Assembly: GCF_003259155.1 (NCBI RefSeq)
Contig: NZ_QGMQ01000008.1
Location: forward strand, 124,001 to 188,000
Length of the DNA: 64,000 bases
DNA from: Marinimicrobium alkaliphilum
GTDB lineage: Bacteria > Pseudomonadota > Gammaproteobacteria > Pseudomonadales > Cellvibrionaceae
Direction: 5' to 3'
Below, in pieces: positions 24,080-33,984 of the stretch. Positions within the stretch are counted from its first letter, which is position 1. Each line of letters opens with the position of its first letter. Under the pieces are notes generated by a model that was not told the origin of the DNA, did no database searches, and saw only the letters and a program-made list of their open reading frames with translations. The position numbers were made by a program, and so were the translations under genes.

Positions 24080-25117
24080 TCAGATACGGCAGCTACGCAG
24101 CACATCGACAATCGCGGCGATATGATCCGGCCGGTCATTCAGGGCAGGGATGTAATGATATTCCTCGCCGCCGGCGTCCATAAAATACCCGCGGTTTTCC
24201 TCTTCCAGTTCTTCCAGGGTTTCCAGGCAGTCGGCGCTGAAAGCCGGTGACAGGATGGCGATGTTTTTCACGCCTTCGCCGGGCAGGGCTTTCAGGACTT
24301 CGTCGGTGTAGGGCTTGAGCCATTCCTCCCGGCCAAAACGGGACTGAAAGGTCGTCATGCACTGGTCTTCGCTCAGCCCGAGCTTTTCCCGCACCAGGCG
24401 TGTGGTTTTGTGGCACAGGCAGTGGTAGGGGTCGCCCGAGGTCAGGTAGCGTTTGGGGGTGCCATGATAGGAAAACAGAATCTTGTCGGGCATGCCGTGG
24501 GCGCTGATGTGCTCCTGTACGCTCTGGGCCAGGGCGTGGATAAAGAGCGGGTTATCCACATAGCCATTGAGAAAGTGCAGCTCCGGCACCCAGCGCCAGT
24601 GGGTCAGTTCCCGGGCGATGGCGTCGAAAGTGGAGCCGGTGGTGGCGGCGGAGTACTGGGGGTAGAGCGGCAGCACCACGATGCGTCGGATGCCCAGTTC
24701 CTGAAACTCGCGCAGGGCGCTGGCGATGGAAGGGTTGCCATAGCGCATCCCCAATTTCACCACAGCTTTATCGCCCAGAGCGTTTTGCACGGCCTCGGTT
24801 TGTTGCCGGCTGATGGTCAGCAGGGGCGAGCCCTCGTCGGTCCAAACACTTTTGTAGGCTTCCGCGGAGCGTTTGGGACGAATGCGCAGGATGACACCGT
24901 GCAGAATCAGCCACCAGAGCAGACGCGGCACTTCAATCACGCGCGGGTCGGACAGAAATTGATTCAGGTAGCGGCGCAGGGCCGAGGCTTCCGGTGCATC
25001 GGGAGTGCCCAAATTGGTGAGCAGGACACCGGTTTTTTGTTGCAGGGCGCGGGTGGCCGCGTCCGGTTGATGAAAGCGCTCTTCGACACGGTCGTTAATG
25101 GCGCGGTACTCGGGCAT
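24080..25117 (-). CDS. hemH: Ferrochelatase
   Basis: Inserts Fe2+ into protoporphyrin IX, the last step of heme synthesis. 345 aa, ATG at 25117. Core motifs: LLTNLGTPD, LPLYPQYS, FSYHGTP with the proposed metal-site His218, and CLETLEE with Glu299. A CLCH cluster (233-236) and a late Cys342 are present, but I cannot say whether an iron-sulfur cluster is bound. Monocistronic in appearance, next to the REP-like cluster. Confidence 0.95.
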   Translation of the reverse strand: MPEYRAINDRVEERFHQPDAATRALQQKTGVLLTNLGTPDAPEASALRRYLNQFLSDPRVIEVPRLLWWLILHGVILRIRPKRSAEAYKSVWTDEGSPLLTISRQQTEAVQNALGDKAVVKLGMRYGNPSIASALREFQELGIRRIVVLPLYPQYSAATTGSTFDAIARELTHWRWVPELHFLNGYVDNPLFIHALAQSVQEHISAHGMPDKILFSYHGTPKRYLTSGDPYHCLCHKTTRLVREKLGLSEDQCMTTFQSRFGREEWLKPYTDEVLKALPGEGVKNIAILSPAFSADCLETLEELEEENRGYFMDAGGEEYHYIPALNDRPDHIAAIVDVLRSCRI

Positions 25118-25168
25118 GCTCAGTCCTTACAAAGGGAATTGCGCCGCGAGCATTCGCGGCGCTGGGGT

Positions 25169-26341
25169 TTATTCGCTGGCGGGGGCCACTTTCAGGATGC
25201 GGCCGTTGCGCTCGTCAGTCAGCAGGTACAGCAGACCATCGGGACCCTGAACGACGTGACGCAGGCGTGCGCCGATGGTGTCGGAGAACATCCGCTCCTC
25301 GTGCGCTACGTCTTCGCCATCGAACACCAGGCGTGACAGCAATTGTGAGCGCAGTGCCGTCACCAGCAGGTTGCCCTGCCAGGCGGGGAAGGCTTCGCCG
25401 GTGTAGAACGTCATGCCGGCGTTGGCGATGGACGGAACCCAGTAATGCAGGGGTTGTTCCATGCCTTCTTTGTGGGTGATACCTTCGCCGATGGTGCCGC
25501 CGCCGTATTGCTCACCGTGGGTGATCACCGGCCAGCCGTAGTTGAGGGTGGCGCGAGTGTGGTTGATCTCGTCACCGCCCTGGGGGCCGTGCTCGCCGGT
25601 CCACAGCTCGCGGGTTTGCGGGTGCAGATCGGCACCCTGAATATTGCGGTGGCCGTAGGACCAGATCTCCGGCAGGGCGGTGTCGTGATCTACGTAGGGG
25701 TTGTCCTCGGGGATGCGGCCGTCGTCATGCAGACGCACCACGGTGCCGATATGGTTTTCCAGGGATTGGGCTTCGTCCTGGGCGCGGCGATCCCCGAGCG
25801 TGATAAACAGGTGGCCTTCGTCGTCAAACACCAGGCGCGAGCCCCAGTGCCCGTTGTCGGTGAGCTTGGGCACCTGGCTGAAGATGCGGGTGACGTCAGT
25901 CAGTCCACCGTCGCCCAGTGTGCCGTAAGCGACGGCCGTACTGGCACCGCCATCGCCGGGCTCGGAATAGGCGAAGTAAACGCGGCGGTTCTGTTCAAAA
26001 TTCGGGTGCAGGGTCACATCCAGCAGGCCGCCCTGACCGCGGCTCTGGATCGCCGGCAGGCCGGCGAGGGGGTCGCCTTTGGTGCCGTCGGCGCTGACGA
26101 CGCGCATGTCGCCACCGCGCTCGGTTACCAGCATGTCGCCGTTGGGCAGAAACGCCAGGCCCCACGGGTGGTTGAGGCCGTCGGTCACGGTGGTGACGGC
26201 CAGGGTGTGTTCTTCGGTTTCGACTATCAGGGCGTCGCCGTTATCGCTGTGGGCGCAGGCGGCCAGCAAGAAGGTGCCCAGGGTCAGGGCGGTCAGTTCC
26301 CGCGCGCGGCGCGAGAATGAGCGAAGTAGGGGAGACTGCAT
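25169..26341 (-). CDS. PQQ-dependent soluble aldose sugar dehydrogenase-like lipoprotein
   Basis: 390 aa from the ATG at 26341, chosen because AAGGAGG lies 9 nt upstream and the signal peptide then ends in a lipobox LLAAC (Cys29). Beta-propeller of the glucose/sorbosone dehydrogenase family: HPWGLAFLPNGDMLVTERGG, GGLLDVTLHPNF, SYGHRNIQG and GEHGPQGGDEIN are the family signatures around the PQQ and calcium sites. It should oxidise aldose sugars in the periplasm and pass electrons to the respiratory chain. The exact sugar is not predictable. Confidence 0.9.
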   Translation of the reverse strand: MQSPLLRSFSRRARELTALTLGTFLLAACAHSDNGDALIVETEEHTLAVTTVTDGLNHPWGLAFLPNGDMLVTERGGDMRVVSADGTKGDPLAGLPAIQSRGQGGLLDVTLHPNFEQNRRVYFAYSEPGDGGASTAVAYGTLGDGGLTDVTRIFSQVPKLTDNGHWGSRLVFDDEGHLFITLGDRRAQDEAQSLENHIGTVVRLHDDGRIPEDNPYVDHDTALPEIWSYGHRNIQGADLHPQTRELWTGEHGPQGGDEINHTRATLNYGWPVITHGEQYGGGTIGEGITHKEGMEQPLHYWVPSIANAGMTFYTGEAFPAWQGNLLVTALRSQLLSRLVFDGEDVAHEERMFSDTIGARLRHVVQGPDGLLYLLTDERNGRILKVAPASE

Positions 26342-26421
26342 GAGGGGTAACCTCCTTATAGGTGATGTAACCATAAAGCCTAGCAAGGCGCCGAAGCCGT
26401 CGCAATGATACCGGAGTCGGG

Positions 26422-27009
26422 TTATGCCATGGCGGCGCACGCTTGGTGACGATGGCAGGTCACCAGATGATCGTTCACCATACCCGTTGCCTGCATAAAG
26501 GCATAGCAGATCGTGCTGCCGACAAAATTGAAACCGCGCTGTTTGAGCATTTTACTCATGGCGTCGGAGGCGGGGGTGGTGACCGGCACATCGGACATCT
26601 TACGCCAATGGTTCTGTTGGGGATCACCCTCGACCCACTGCCAGAGCCAGGCTACCGGATCAATCCCGGCGTCTTTGAGGGCCAGCCAGGCCCGGGCGTT
26701 GCGCACGGCGCTTTCGACTTTCAGGCGGTTGCGGATAATACCCGGATCCTGCAGCAGTGTCTCGATCCGGGCCGGACAGTAGCGGGCGACCTGCTCGGGA
26801 TCGAACTGATCGAACACCTCCCGGTAGTGGGCGCGCTTGCGCAGCACGGTAATCCAGGCCAGCCCGGCCTGGGCGCCTTCGAGAATCAGAAACTCAAACA
26901 GTTTGCGTTCGTCGCGCAGAGGTACCCCCCATTCGTCGTCGTGGTAGGCTTGGTAGAGTGGATCATCGCCGCACCAATCGCAGCGCACGAGTGCTTGTGC
27001 AGAAGCCAT
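26422..27009 (-). CDS. tag: DNA-3-methyladenine glycosylase I
   Basis: Removes 3-methyladenine from alkylated DNA. 195 aa. CDWCGDDPLYQAYHDDEWG at the N-terminus and DHLVTCHRHQAC at the C-terminus contain the zinc-snap cysteines and histidines of the Tag family; the catalytic-pocket segments FEFLILEGAQAGLAW and NFVGSTICYAFMQA are intact. Divergent from pip with 67 bp between starts. Confidence 0.94.
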   Translation of the reverse strand: MASAQALVRCDWCGDDPLYQAYHDDEWGVPLRDERKLFEFLILEGAQAGLAWITVLRKRAHYREVFDQFDPEQVARYCPARIETLLQDPGIIRNRLKVESAVRNARAWLALKDAGIDPVAWLWQWVEGDPQQNHWRKMSDVPVTTPASDAMSKMLKQRGFNFVGSTICYAFMQATGMVNDHLVTCHRHQACAAMA

Positions 27010-27076
27010 AACGGTTGCCTTTGTGCTACTGTAAAGGGGTTAAACGGACACCTACAGGGCCTGGAAAAACACAACA

Positions 27077-28051
27077 ATGCTGACTTTTTACCCGGAAATC
27101 AAACCCCATCAACGCCACATGATCCCCGTGGATCCCCCCCATGAGCTGTACGTGGATGAGTCCGGCAATCCGGACGGTATCCCGGTGGTGTTTATCCACG
27201 GGGGCCCCGGCGCCGGGTGCGGCAAATACGACCGACGCTTTTTTGACCCGGACCTCTACCGCATTATCCTCTTTGATCAGCGCGGTGCCGGGCGTTCCAA
27301 GCCTCACGCTTCGCTGGATGGCAACACCACTGAGCACCTGGTGGCAGACCTGGAAACCATCCGTATCGCGCTCGGTATCGAACAGTGGGTGGTCTTTGGT
27401 GGGTCCTGGGGAGCCACCCTCGGCCTGGTGTATGCCGAGGAGCACCCGCAAAAGGTGCTGGGGTTGATTCTGCGGGGCGTGTTTCTGGCCCGCCAGCGGG
27501 ACATCGACTGGTTCTATCAGGACGGTGCCAGCCGGGTATTCCCTGATTACTGGGCCGATTTTCTCCACCCGGTGCCGGAGGTCGAGCGCGGCGAGCTGAT
27601 CGAGGCCTACTATCGCCTTCTTACCGGCGATAACGAATTACAGAAGATGGGGGCCGCCAAGGCCTGGTCCCTGTGGGAGGGGCGTTGTGCGACGCTGAGA
27701 CCCAACCCGGATGTGGTGGATTCTTTTTCGGACCCCTATAAAGCCTTGGCGCTGGCGCGTATTGAGGCGCACTTTTTCCGCAACAAGGCGTTCTTGGAAG
27801 AGAATCAACTGCTCAATAACGCCTACCGTCTGCAGGGTATTCCCGGCACCATCGTTCACGGTCGGTATGACATGATCTGCCCGCTCGAAGGTGCCTGCGA
27901 GTTGCAGCGGGCCTGGCCCGACGCGGAGCTGAACATCATTCGCGATGCCGGCCACGCGTCGCGTGAGGCGGGCATTGTCGACGCCCTGATTCGGGCCACC
28001 GACGCCATGGCCCGACAGCTGCGCCCGGGCGATGACAAAAGTTTTGCCTGA
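27077..28051 (+). CDS. pip: Proline iminopeptidase
   Basis: Alpha/beta hydrolase (S33) that removes N-terminal proline. 324 aa. HGGPG oxyanion loop (41-45), nucleophile Ser110 in GGSWGAT, Asp265 in GRYDMICP and His293 in AGHASREAG form the triad. The length and the FDQRGAGRS segment are typical. It precedes dtd by 15 bp, so the two are likely one transcript. Confidence 0.95.
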   Translation: MLTFYPEIKPHQRHMIPVDPPHELYVDESGNPDGIPVVFIHGGPGAGCGKYDRRFFDPDLYRIILFDQRGAGRSKPHASLDGNTTEHLVADLETIRIALGIEQWVVFGGSWGATLGLVYAEEHPQKVLGLILRGVFLARQRDIDWFYQDGASRVFPDYWADFLHPVPEVERGELIEAYYRLLTGDNELQKMGAAKAWSLWEGRCATLRPNPDVVDSFSDPYKALALARIEAHFFRNKAFLEENQLLNNAYRLQGIPGTIVHGRYDMICPLEGACELQRAWPDAELNIIRDAGHASREAGIVDALIRATDAMARQLRPGDDKSFA

Positions 28052-28066
28052 GTCGGAGGCCTGGCG

Positions 28067-28507
28067 GTGCGGGCGCTGATTCAGCGGGTCAGTTCGGCCT
28101 CGGTCCAGGTGGCAGGCGAGACTGTAGGGGCTATCGATCACGGACTTCTGTTGTTTCTGGGCGTGGAGCCCGGGGATAGCCCGGTGATTGTCGAGCGCAT
28201 GCTCGATAAGGTGCTGGGCTACCGGGTCTTCGCCGATGCCGAGGGCCGCATGAATGCCAATGTGGTGCAGGCCGGCGGCGGGGTGTTGGCCGTATCCCAG
28301 TTCACCCTCGCGGCCGACACCCGCAAAGGCTTGCGCCCGGGATTTTCGACCGCGGCGCCGCCGGCGCAGGCTGAGGCTCTGTACGACACCTTTGTTGCCC
28401 AGCTCAAACGTCGCCACAGCCCAGTCGCGACGGGGGTTTTCGGGGCCGATATGCAAATCGCGCTGGTCAATGACGGTCCGGTCACCTTCCTGCTCGATAT
28501 CCACTGA
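28067..28507 (+). CDS. dtd: D-aminoacyl-tRNA deacylase
   Basis: Hydrolyses D-aminoacyl-tRNA (and glycyl-tRNA(Ala)) to protect translation. 146 aa, GTG start at 28067 with GGAGG upstream. The N-terminal MRALIQRVSSASV, the SQFTL motif (78-82) and the NDGPVT motif (134-139), whose cross-subunit Gly-cisPro forms the chiral filter, are intact. Confidence 0.96.
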   Translation: MRALIQRVSSASVQVAGETVGAIDHGLLLFLGVEPGDSPVIVERMLDKVLGYRVFADAEGRMNANVVQAGGGVLAVSQFTLAADTRKGLRPGFSTAAPPAQAEALYDTFVAQLKRRHSPVATGVFGADMQIALVNDGPVTFLLDIH

Positions 28508-28551
28508 TCGGGATTTTTCTGGTCAAGCATTGAACTATTTTGGGATTATTG

Positions 28552-28564
28552 TACTATAATAGTA
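28552..28564. promoter_or_regulatory. Near-perfect dyad over the -10 of the GH43 gene
   Basis: TACTAT-A-ATAGTA overlaps a TATAAT box (28555-28560), 86 bp before the GH43 ATG. TTGAAC at 28530-28535 gives a 19-bp spacer, long for a constitutive promoter and consistent with regulation. Repressor binding here would block RNA polymerase directly. Confidence 0.45.
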
Positions 28565-28645
28565 TGTCATCGGCGGCGTTATTGGCGCCGCAACACACCC
28601 TGATTACATAATTCCAATAATCTGAATTGACGTAGAGGTATTCTG

Positions 28646-30232
28646 ATGAAGTGGCAACAACAGTTTTTCCCGACCAGCGCACTCGCCTTGGCTCTTGCCC
28701 TTGCCGGTTGCGGTGGCAGCTCGTCTGACGACGGCGGCAACGGTAATGCGAACGGTAACGGTAATGGCGGTACCAATGGCAACGGCGGTGCCAACGGCAA
28801 TAGCACGCCGCCGCCTACCGCGGTGAGCTTCTCCAACGCAACCGTGCACGACCCCTCCATCATCAAGGTGGACGATACCTATTATGTGTTCGGTTCCCAT
28901 ATGGCTGCGGCGCGCTCCACGGACCTGATGAACTGGACCCGTTTTGCCGAGGGCGTGAATAACAGTAACCCGCTGTTTGAACGTGTGTTGGATGAGCTGG
29001 ATGAGCTCTTTGCCTGGACCCGCGGCCCCAGCATGTGGGCAGCGGATGTGACCCAGCTGGGCGACGGCCGCTTCTACTTCTACTACAACGGCAGCCAGGG
29101 CGATCGCCCGCGCGGCGCTCTGGGCCTGGCTGTATCTGATGATATCGAGGGCCCCTACGAAGACCAGGGCATTTTCCTTTGGTCGGGTATGGAGACCGGC
29201 GCGGAAAACGCCGAATATCATCCCACAGGCGGCAACTTCAACAGCTTCACCGAGCCGCACGCCATTGACCCGCACGTCTTTTACGACAAGGACGGCGAGC
29301 TGTGGATGGTCTATGGCTCTTACTCGGGCGGTATCTTTGTGCTCGACATGGACGAGGAAACAGGCCTGCCGGTACCCGGTCAGGGCTATGGGACCCACGT
29401 GTGGGGCGGCAATCACGCGCGCATTGAAGGACCCTATATGCACTACAGTCCGGAGACGGATTATTACTACCTGCTGATGACCTACGGCGGTCTGGATTCC
29501 ACCGGCGGCTATGAGCAGCGGGTGGCGCGCTCACGCAACCCGGACGGTCCCTTCGTGGACGGTAGTGGCACTGATATGAGTGATGTCAAAGGGCCGGGCG
29601 GCAGCTGTATTCTCGATTGTGCCGATGAGCACATAACCCCTCACGGGCAAAAGCTGATGGGCGGCTTCCGCTTTGATCGGCGCTCCGGAGAGCCGGGTTT
29701 TGGCAACGGCGTGGGCTATGTCTCACCGGGCCATAATAGCGCCTTCTACGAGGCGGAGACCGAGCAGCACTTCCTGTTCTTCCACACCCGCTTCCCGGGC
29801 CTCGGTGAGCAACACCAGATCCGCGTGCACGAGATGTTCATCAACGAGGATGACTGGCTGGTGGTCTCCCCGCACCGCTATGTCCCCCATAGCGAGGCCG
29901 AAGGTGAGCTGAGCTGGGAGGTCAGCGAGCAACAGGCGGTGGGCGAGTACATGTTTATCGAGCACAGCCTGCCTCTGCTGCGGGGCTTCCGCAACTCCGA
30001 CCGTATTGCGCTGGAGGCCGATGGCAGTATCACCGGCGAGCTGACCGGTGAGTGGGAATACCGGGGCGACAACCGCATTACCATCACCCTGGATGGCGAT
30101 AGCGAGCCTTACCACGGTGTGTTGTCGCACCAGTACAGTGAGGTGCTGCGTCAGTTTACGGTGACCTTTACCGCCATGAGTAGCGAAGGCCCGAGTATCT
30201 GGGGCAGCCGTTTCCCTGATCCGGCGGAGTAA
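28646..30232 (+). CDS. GH43 family glycosidase (endo-arabinanase type), lipoprotein
   Basis: Probable endo-1,5-alpha-L-arabinanase acting on pectin side chains. 528 aa, ATG at 28646 with AGAGG upstream. Lipobox ALAGC (Cys22), Asn-Gly linker (about 30-52), then the five-bladed propeller with candidate catalytic residues Asp69 (VHDPSI, base), Asp208 (AIDPHVF) and Glu261 (IEGPYM, acid). The C-terminal 100 residues (GELTGEWEYRGDNRITITLDG) look like the beta-sandwich domain appended to large arabinanases. Together with pectinesterase and uxaB it fits pectin degradation. Exact linkage specificity is inferred. Confidence 0.87.
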   Translation: MKWQQQFFPTSALALALALAGCGGSSSDDGGNGNANGNGNGGTNGNGGANGNSTPPPTAVSFSNATVHDPSIIKVDDTYYVFGSHMAAARSTDLMNWTRFAEGVNNSNPLFERVLDELDELFAWTRGPSMWAADVTQLGDGRFYFYYNGSQGDRPRGALGLAVSDDIEGPYEDQGIFLWSGMETGAENAEYHPTGGNFNSFTEPHAIDPHVFYDKDGELWMVYGSYSGGIFVLDMDEETGLPVPGQGYGTHVWGGNHARIEGPYMHYSPETDYYYLLMTYGGLDSTGGYEQRVARSRNPDGPFVDGSGTDMSDVKGPGGSCILDCADEHITPHGQKLMGGFRFDRRSGEPGFGNGVGYVSPGHNSAFYEAETEQHFLFFHTRFPGLGEQHQIRVHEMFINEDDWLVVSPHRYVPHSEAEGELSWEVSEQQAVGEYMFIEHSLPLLRGFRNSDRIALEADGSITGELTGEWEYRGDNRITITLDGDSEPYHGVLSHQYSEVLRQFTVTFTAMSSEGPSIWGSRFPDPAE

Positions 30233-30253
30233 TTTCCCGTACTCACGGAGATC

Positions 30254-30287
30254 AACAAAAGAGCGGCCTTCGGGCCGCTCTTTTGTT
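30254..30287 (+). terminator. Intrinsic terminator after GH43
   Basis: AACAAAAGAGCGGCC, TTCG tetraloop, GGCCGCTCTTTTGTT: a 15-bp perfect stem with a stable tetraloop and T-rich tail. Confidence 0.93.
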
Positions 30288-30384
30288 AATAAGCGCAAAG
30301 ATTCCCGCCTGCAATCCCTGTATGTTGATCCACGCGCCAAATCTGGCCGTATCTTTGGCACCATAAACGGTCAAGGATACCCCC

Positions 30385-32028
30385 ATGTTCAAGCAGCTTA
30401 CTCTCGCCCAGCGCCTCGCACTCAGCTTCGGTCTGATTCTCGTTTTGATGGTGCTGGTCACTCTGTTGGGGGTCCAGCGTGTGCTGGTGATCGATGACAC
30501 CCTCACCCGGGTCAATGAGGGCGCCAGCCTCAAACAACGCTACGCTATCAATTTTCGTGGCAGCGTCCACGATCGGGCTATTGCCCTGCGGGATGCGGTC
30601 CTGGTGGAGGACGACCGCGCGCTCAATGACCACCTGCGGACCGTGACCCAGCTGGCCGAGTTCTATCAGGCGTCGGCCGACGAGTTGGCAGCGCTTTTCC
30701 GCGCCCAGGACCCCAGTGCCAATGAGCGTCAGTTGCTGGCGCGGATCGAGGCCACGGAGCGCAGCGCCCTGGCGCAAACCCAAACGCTGATCGCCCAGCG
30801 CCAGGCCGGTGATATCCAGGGCGCTCGGGCGTTGTTGCTGGCCAGCGTCTCGGCCGAGTACAGCCAGTGGCTGGCTGATATCAATGCCTTTATCGATTAC
30901 CAGGAAGGGGTGATCGCCGAAGAGGTTACCGGCGTGCAGGAAATCGCCAGCGGTTTTGCAATTGCCATGGTGATTTTCACACTGGTGGCGATCGCCTTCA
31001 GTCTGTTGGTGTCGAGTCTGATTATCCGCCAGATCAAGCGCACCCTCGGGGCTGAGCCCCACGAGCTTGACGCAGCCATTGCGGCGTTTGCCGACGGGCA
31101 CCTGAAGGTGTTTCAGGCCAGTCGCTATCCGGACAGTGTCATGGGGCGGATGAATCGTATGGTCGAGCGCCTGGCGGGCATTATCCACGAGGTCCGCAGT
31201 GCGGCGGAAAGCCTGAGCCGTTCGTCTGAGGAGCTGAGCTCGGCCTCGGACGACAACCGTCAGCTGGTCGAACGCCAGTCCATGGAGACCGAGCAGATGG
31301 CCACGGCCATCAACCAGATGACCGCCTCGGTGGGTGAGGTCGCACGCAACGCCTCAAGCGCGGCGGATGCGACCCAGAATGCCGACCGGGAAGTGGCTAC
31401 CGGTAATGGCACTGTGGAGCAGACCGCCGGTGCCATTCAGCGTTTGGCGCAGACCCTGGAGGAGGCTTCCGATAAAGTGCAGGCGGTGTCCCAGCAAAGT
31501 GGTGATATCGAAAAAATCATCGAGGTGATCAACGCCATTGCCGAGCAGACCAATCTGCTCGCGCTTAACGCCGCGATTGAGGCCGCCCGGGCCGGTGAGC
31601 ACGGGCGGGGATTTGCGGTGGTGGCGGACGAGGTGCGCTCACTGGCCACCCGCACGCAAACGTCTACCCGTGAAATCAGCACCATGATTGGCGAGCTGCA
31701 AGAGGGCGCGGGCGGCGCCGCCGAGATCATGGAGGTGAGCCGCAATCTGGCTCAGGATACTGTCGCCCAGACTCAGGCTTCGGAAGCCGCTCTGGGTAGT
31801 ATCCGCACCGAGGTGATGGCGATTACCGACATGAATGCCCAGATTGCCAGCGCCGCGGAAGAGCAGAGTCAGGTGGCAGAAACGGTCAATCAGAGTATTG
31901 CCCAGATCAGCGAAGCGACCCTGGCCTCGGCAGCCAGTTCCAATCAGGTGGCGGGCGCCAGTCGGGATCTGGCGCAGTTGGCGGATGAGCTGGCACGCAA
32001 GGTCAGTTACTTCAAGTCGGTGGCCTAA
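30385..32028 (+). CDS. Methyl-accepting chemotaxis protein
   Basis: Transmembrane chemoreceptor, 547 aa. TM1 about 12-32, a periplasmic four-helix-bundle-like sensor (about 33-188), TM2 about 189-212, HAMP, then a cytoplasmic coiled coil with the invariant hairpin tip [20 protein letters not shown] followed by [11 protein letters not shown]. The C-terminus ends YFKSVA without a CheR/CheB pentapeptide. Ligand unknown. Its stop overlaps by 4 bp the end of the convergent periplasmic protein gene. Confidence 0.94.
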   Translation: MFKQLTLAQRLALSFGLILVLMVLVTLLGVQRVLVIDDTLTRVNEGASLKQRYAINFRGSVHDRAIALRDAVLVEDDRALNDHLRTVTQLAEFYQASADELAALFRAQDPSANERQLLARIEATERSALAQTQTLIAQRQAGDIQGARALLLASVSAEYSQWLADINAFIDYQEGVIAEEVTGVQEIASGFAIAMVIFTLVAIAFSLLVSSLIIRQIKRTLGAEPHELDAAIAAFADGHLKVFQASRYPDSVMGRMNRMVERLAGIIHEVRSAAESLSRSSEELSSASDDNRQLVERQSMETEQMATAINQMTASVGEVARNASSAADATQNADREVATGNGTVEQTAGAIQRLAQTLEEASDKVQAVSQQSGDIEKIIEVINAIAEQTNLLALNAAIEAARAGEHGRGFAVVADEVRSLATRTQTSTREISTMIGELQEGAGGAAEIMEVSRNLAQDTVAQTQASEAALGSIRTEVMAITDMNAQIASAAEEQSQVAETVNQSIAQISEATLASAASSNQVAGASRDLAQLADELARKVSYFKSVA

Positions 32029-32993
32029 GCGCCGGCGTCAATCAGTTCGCCCGGTTCGGGGGTCTCGGTGCACAGATCTTCGGGCCAGGGTATAACCCAA
32101 TAGCGCTTGTCTGCCAACCAGGGATCGTCTGTGTGCCGCGGGTTACACATAAAGTGTACCTCGCGCTCGGCGAGCCCCAAATCGTCAAACACGTATTGAA
32201 TCATTTCGTGATTATAAAAGAAGTCATCGAAGGCGCCGCTTTCAATAGCCCGTTGGAGTCCGGTTTTGATCCGATTGGCAAGGTAGGTATTGTCCGGGTG
32301 AACGTGGAAGAATGACGGAGACGGGTAGGCGAACAGCTGGCGGGACTCCACCACCAGGCCCTCGGTGTCAAAGTTTTCCAGTTCGTCTTTGATTTCATGG
32401 GCCCCGCGTGGCAGGTAATCAAAGCGCCCCGCCCGGAGCATGCGGTAGAGTGCCCGATGGGTGTGGGCCGTGACCACGGGTAAGCCGTTGCGGCGTAAAA
32501 CGTCGACGTCAGGCCAGGGGCCACCCTGGCCCGCTCGCCACTGGGACAAGGCTTCCAGACCGTCAATCTCACCGAATGCTTCCTGGTCTTCCGCGCGTAC
32601 AAAGGCGACCCGGTAGCCCATCAAACCTTTAAAAATCGGCACGGGGATCACACTGAAGCGTTCGCTGTGCTCAAAGTTGCTGGTGGCATCGATAATGTCG
32701 ATGCCCATCCTCTGCTCCAGGTGCAGATAGTGCCGGGTCTGGGGCAGTTCCTGGTCGTAAATCCGCAGCTCGCACGGGCCAAAATCGTTTTCTGTTTTTA
32801 CCAGAATCAATTCCAACAACCCGATGTAATAGCTGGCGTGATCGTGCCTTGCTTCGTGGCGTAGTGGAAACACCAGTGTTGGCACGTCGTCACCGGCTTT
32901 GAGTGAACAGCCCAGTGCTGGCGTACTGGCGAGGCAGGAAAAAAACAGGCTTGCAAGCAGGCCTGTCAGGGATGGGAAGCGAGTCTGGCGCAC
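32025..32993 (-). CDS. Periplasmic solute-binding-like protein, paralogue 2
   Basis: 322 aa with a Sec signal (cleavage near TPALG|C). Looks like a family-3-type extracellular binding protein: an N-terminal lobe with [15 protein letters not shown] and [11 protein letters not shown], then a hinge and [16 protein letters not shown]. Four cysteines (in CSLK, PCELR, MCNPRH and DLC) are conserved in the neighbour and could form two disulfides. No transporter genes are adjacent, so it may serve a sensor rather than uptake. About half of the residues match the next gene by eye: a tandem duplication. Confidence 0.75.
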   Translation of the reverse strand: MRQTRFPSLTGLLASLFFSCLASTPALGCSLKAGDDVPTLVFPLRHEARHDHASYYIGLLELILVKTENDFGPCELRIYDQELPQTRHYLHLEQRMGIDIIDATSNFEHSERFSVIPVPIFKGLMGYRVAFVRAEDQEAFGEIDGLEALSQWRAGQGGPWPDVDVLRRNGLPVVTAHTHRALYRMLRAGRFDYLPRGAHEIKDELENFDTEGLVVESRQLFAYPSPSFFHVHPDNTYLANRIKTGLQRAIESGAFDDFFYNHEMIQYVFDDLGLAEREVHFMCNPRHTDDPWLADKRYWVIPWPEDLCTETPEPGELIDAGA

Positions 32994-33019
32994 AATGTGG
33001 GTACCTCATTTTTGTTGTT

Positions 33020-33979
33020 CTAACCGCTATCTCTTGTGAGTAAGCCCTGCTTGGGAGCTGTCGCGCACAAATCTTTAGGCCAGGGATGGATCCAGTAACG
33101 GTCATCGTCCAGCCAGGGTGATTCCCGGTAAGCCGGGTTGCACAAAAAGAATACCTTGCGCTTATCGAGTTGTAATTGCTCAAAGGTGTTGACAATAATT
33201 TCGTGGTTGTAAAAGTGTTCATCGAACGAGCCGTCCGCGATCGCGCGCTGCAATCCGGTTTTGATGCGTTCCGCCAAGGCGACGTTATCCCGACGAACGT
33301 GAAAGTAAACGGGCGAGGGGTAGGCCAGAATAAAACTGGGCTCGGGCATCAGGCCCTCGGTGTCGAAATTGGCGATTTCGTCCAGAATCTCGTGGGCGCC
33401 GCGGGGAAAGTAATCAAAGCGCTGGGCCAGAAGCATACGGAACAGAGATGCATAGTTGTGCGCAGTGACTACCGGCAGGCCGTTATGGCGCAAGGTGTCG
33501 ACGTCAGGCCAGGTGGTGCCTTGGCCGGCCTGAAACTCGCCGAGTGCTTCAATGCTATCGATTGCGCGAAAGGCGGCTTCATCTTTGGCGCGAATAAACG
33601 ACACCCGGTAACCCATCAAACCTTTCAGAATGGGTATGGGAATTGTCCGGAAACGTTCCTTGCGTTCGTCGGAGCTGGTGGCGTCGACCACATCTATGCC
33701 CAGGTCCTGCGCCAGGTACATGTAGCGCCGAGTCTGGGGAATGATGTCGTCGTGAATGCGCAATTCGCAGGGGCCGAAGTCTTCCCGGGTTTTATCCAAA
33801 ACCAGTTGCAGTACACCGGTGTAGTAACCGGTGTGGTCGTGCCGGGCCTCGTGGCGGACGGGTAGCACTACCGTGGGCACTGACTCACCCTCCTTGATGC
33901 TGCAAGCGCTGGCGCTCGGCGCTAGAAGGGAAGTCAGCAGCAGTGCACTGCTGCCAAGCCACGCTAAGGGACGACGCAT
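33020..33979 (-). CDS. Periplasmic solute-binding-like protein, paralogue 1
   Basis: 319 aa from the ATG at 33979, which gives a proper signal peptide (MRRPLAWLGSSALLLTSLL, cleavage near SASA|C); the 39 codons upstream overlap the preceding gene and are not conserved in the paralogue. Same blocks as paralogue 2: [77 protein letters not shown] and WPKDLC. Ligand unknown. Starts 5 bp after the small lipoprotein gene. Confidence 0.75.
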   Translation of the reverse strand: MRRPLAWLGSSALLLTSLLAPSASACSIKEGESVPTVVLPVRHEARHDHTGYYTGVLQLVLDKTREDFGPCELRIHDDIIPQTRRYMYLAQDLGIDVVDATSSDERKERFRTIPIPILKGLMGYRVSFIRAKDEAAFRAIDSIEALGEFQAGQGTTWPDVDTLRHNGLPVVTAHNYASLFRMLLAQRFDYFPRGAHEILDEIANFDTEGLMPEPSFILAYPSPVYFHVRRDNVALAERIKTGLQRAIADGSFDEHFYNHEIIVNTFEQLQLDKRKVFFLCNPAYRESPWLDDDRYWIHPWPKDLCATAPKQGLLTRDSG

Positions 33980-33984
33980 GGCGA

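Noticed and set aside
24410-25336. 308-codon frame antisense to hemH
   Set aside because: It mirrors ferrochelatase coding sequence and continues into the sugar dehydrogenase gene; no domain.
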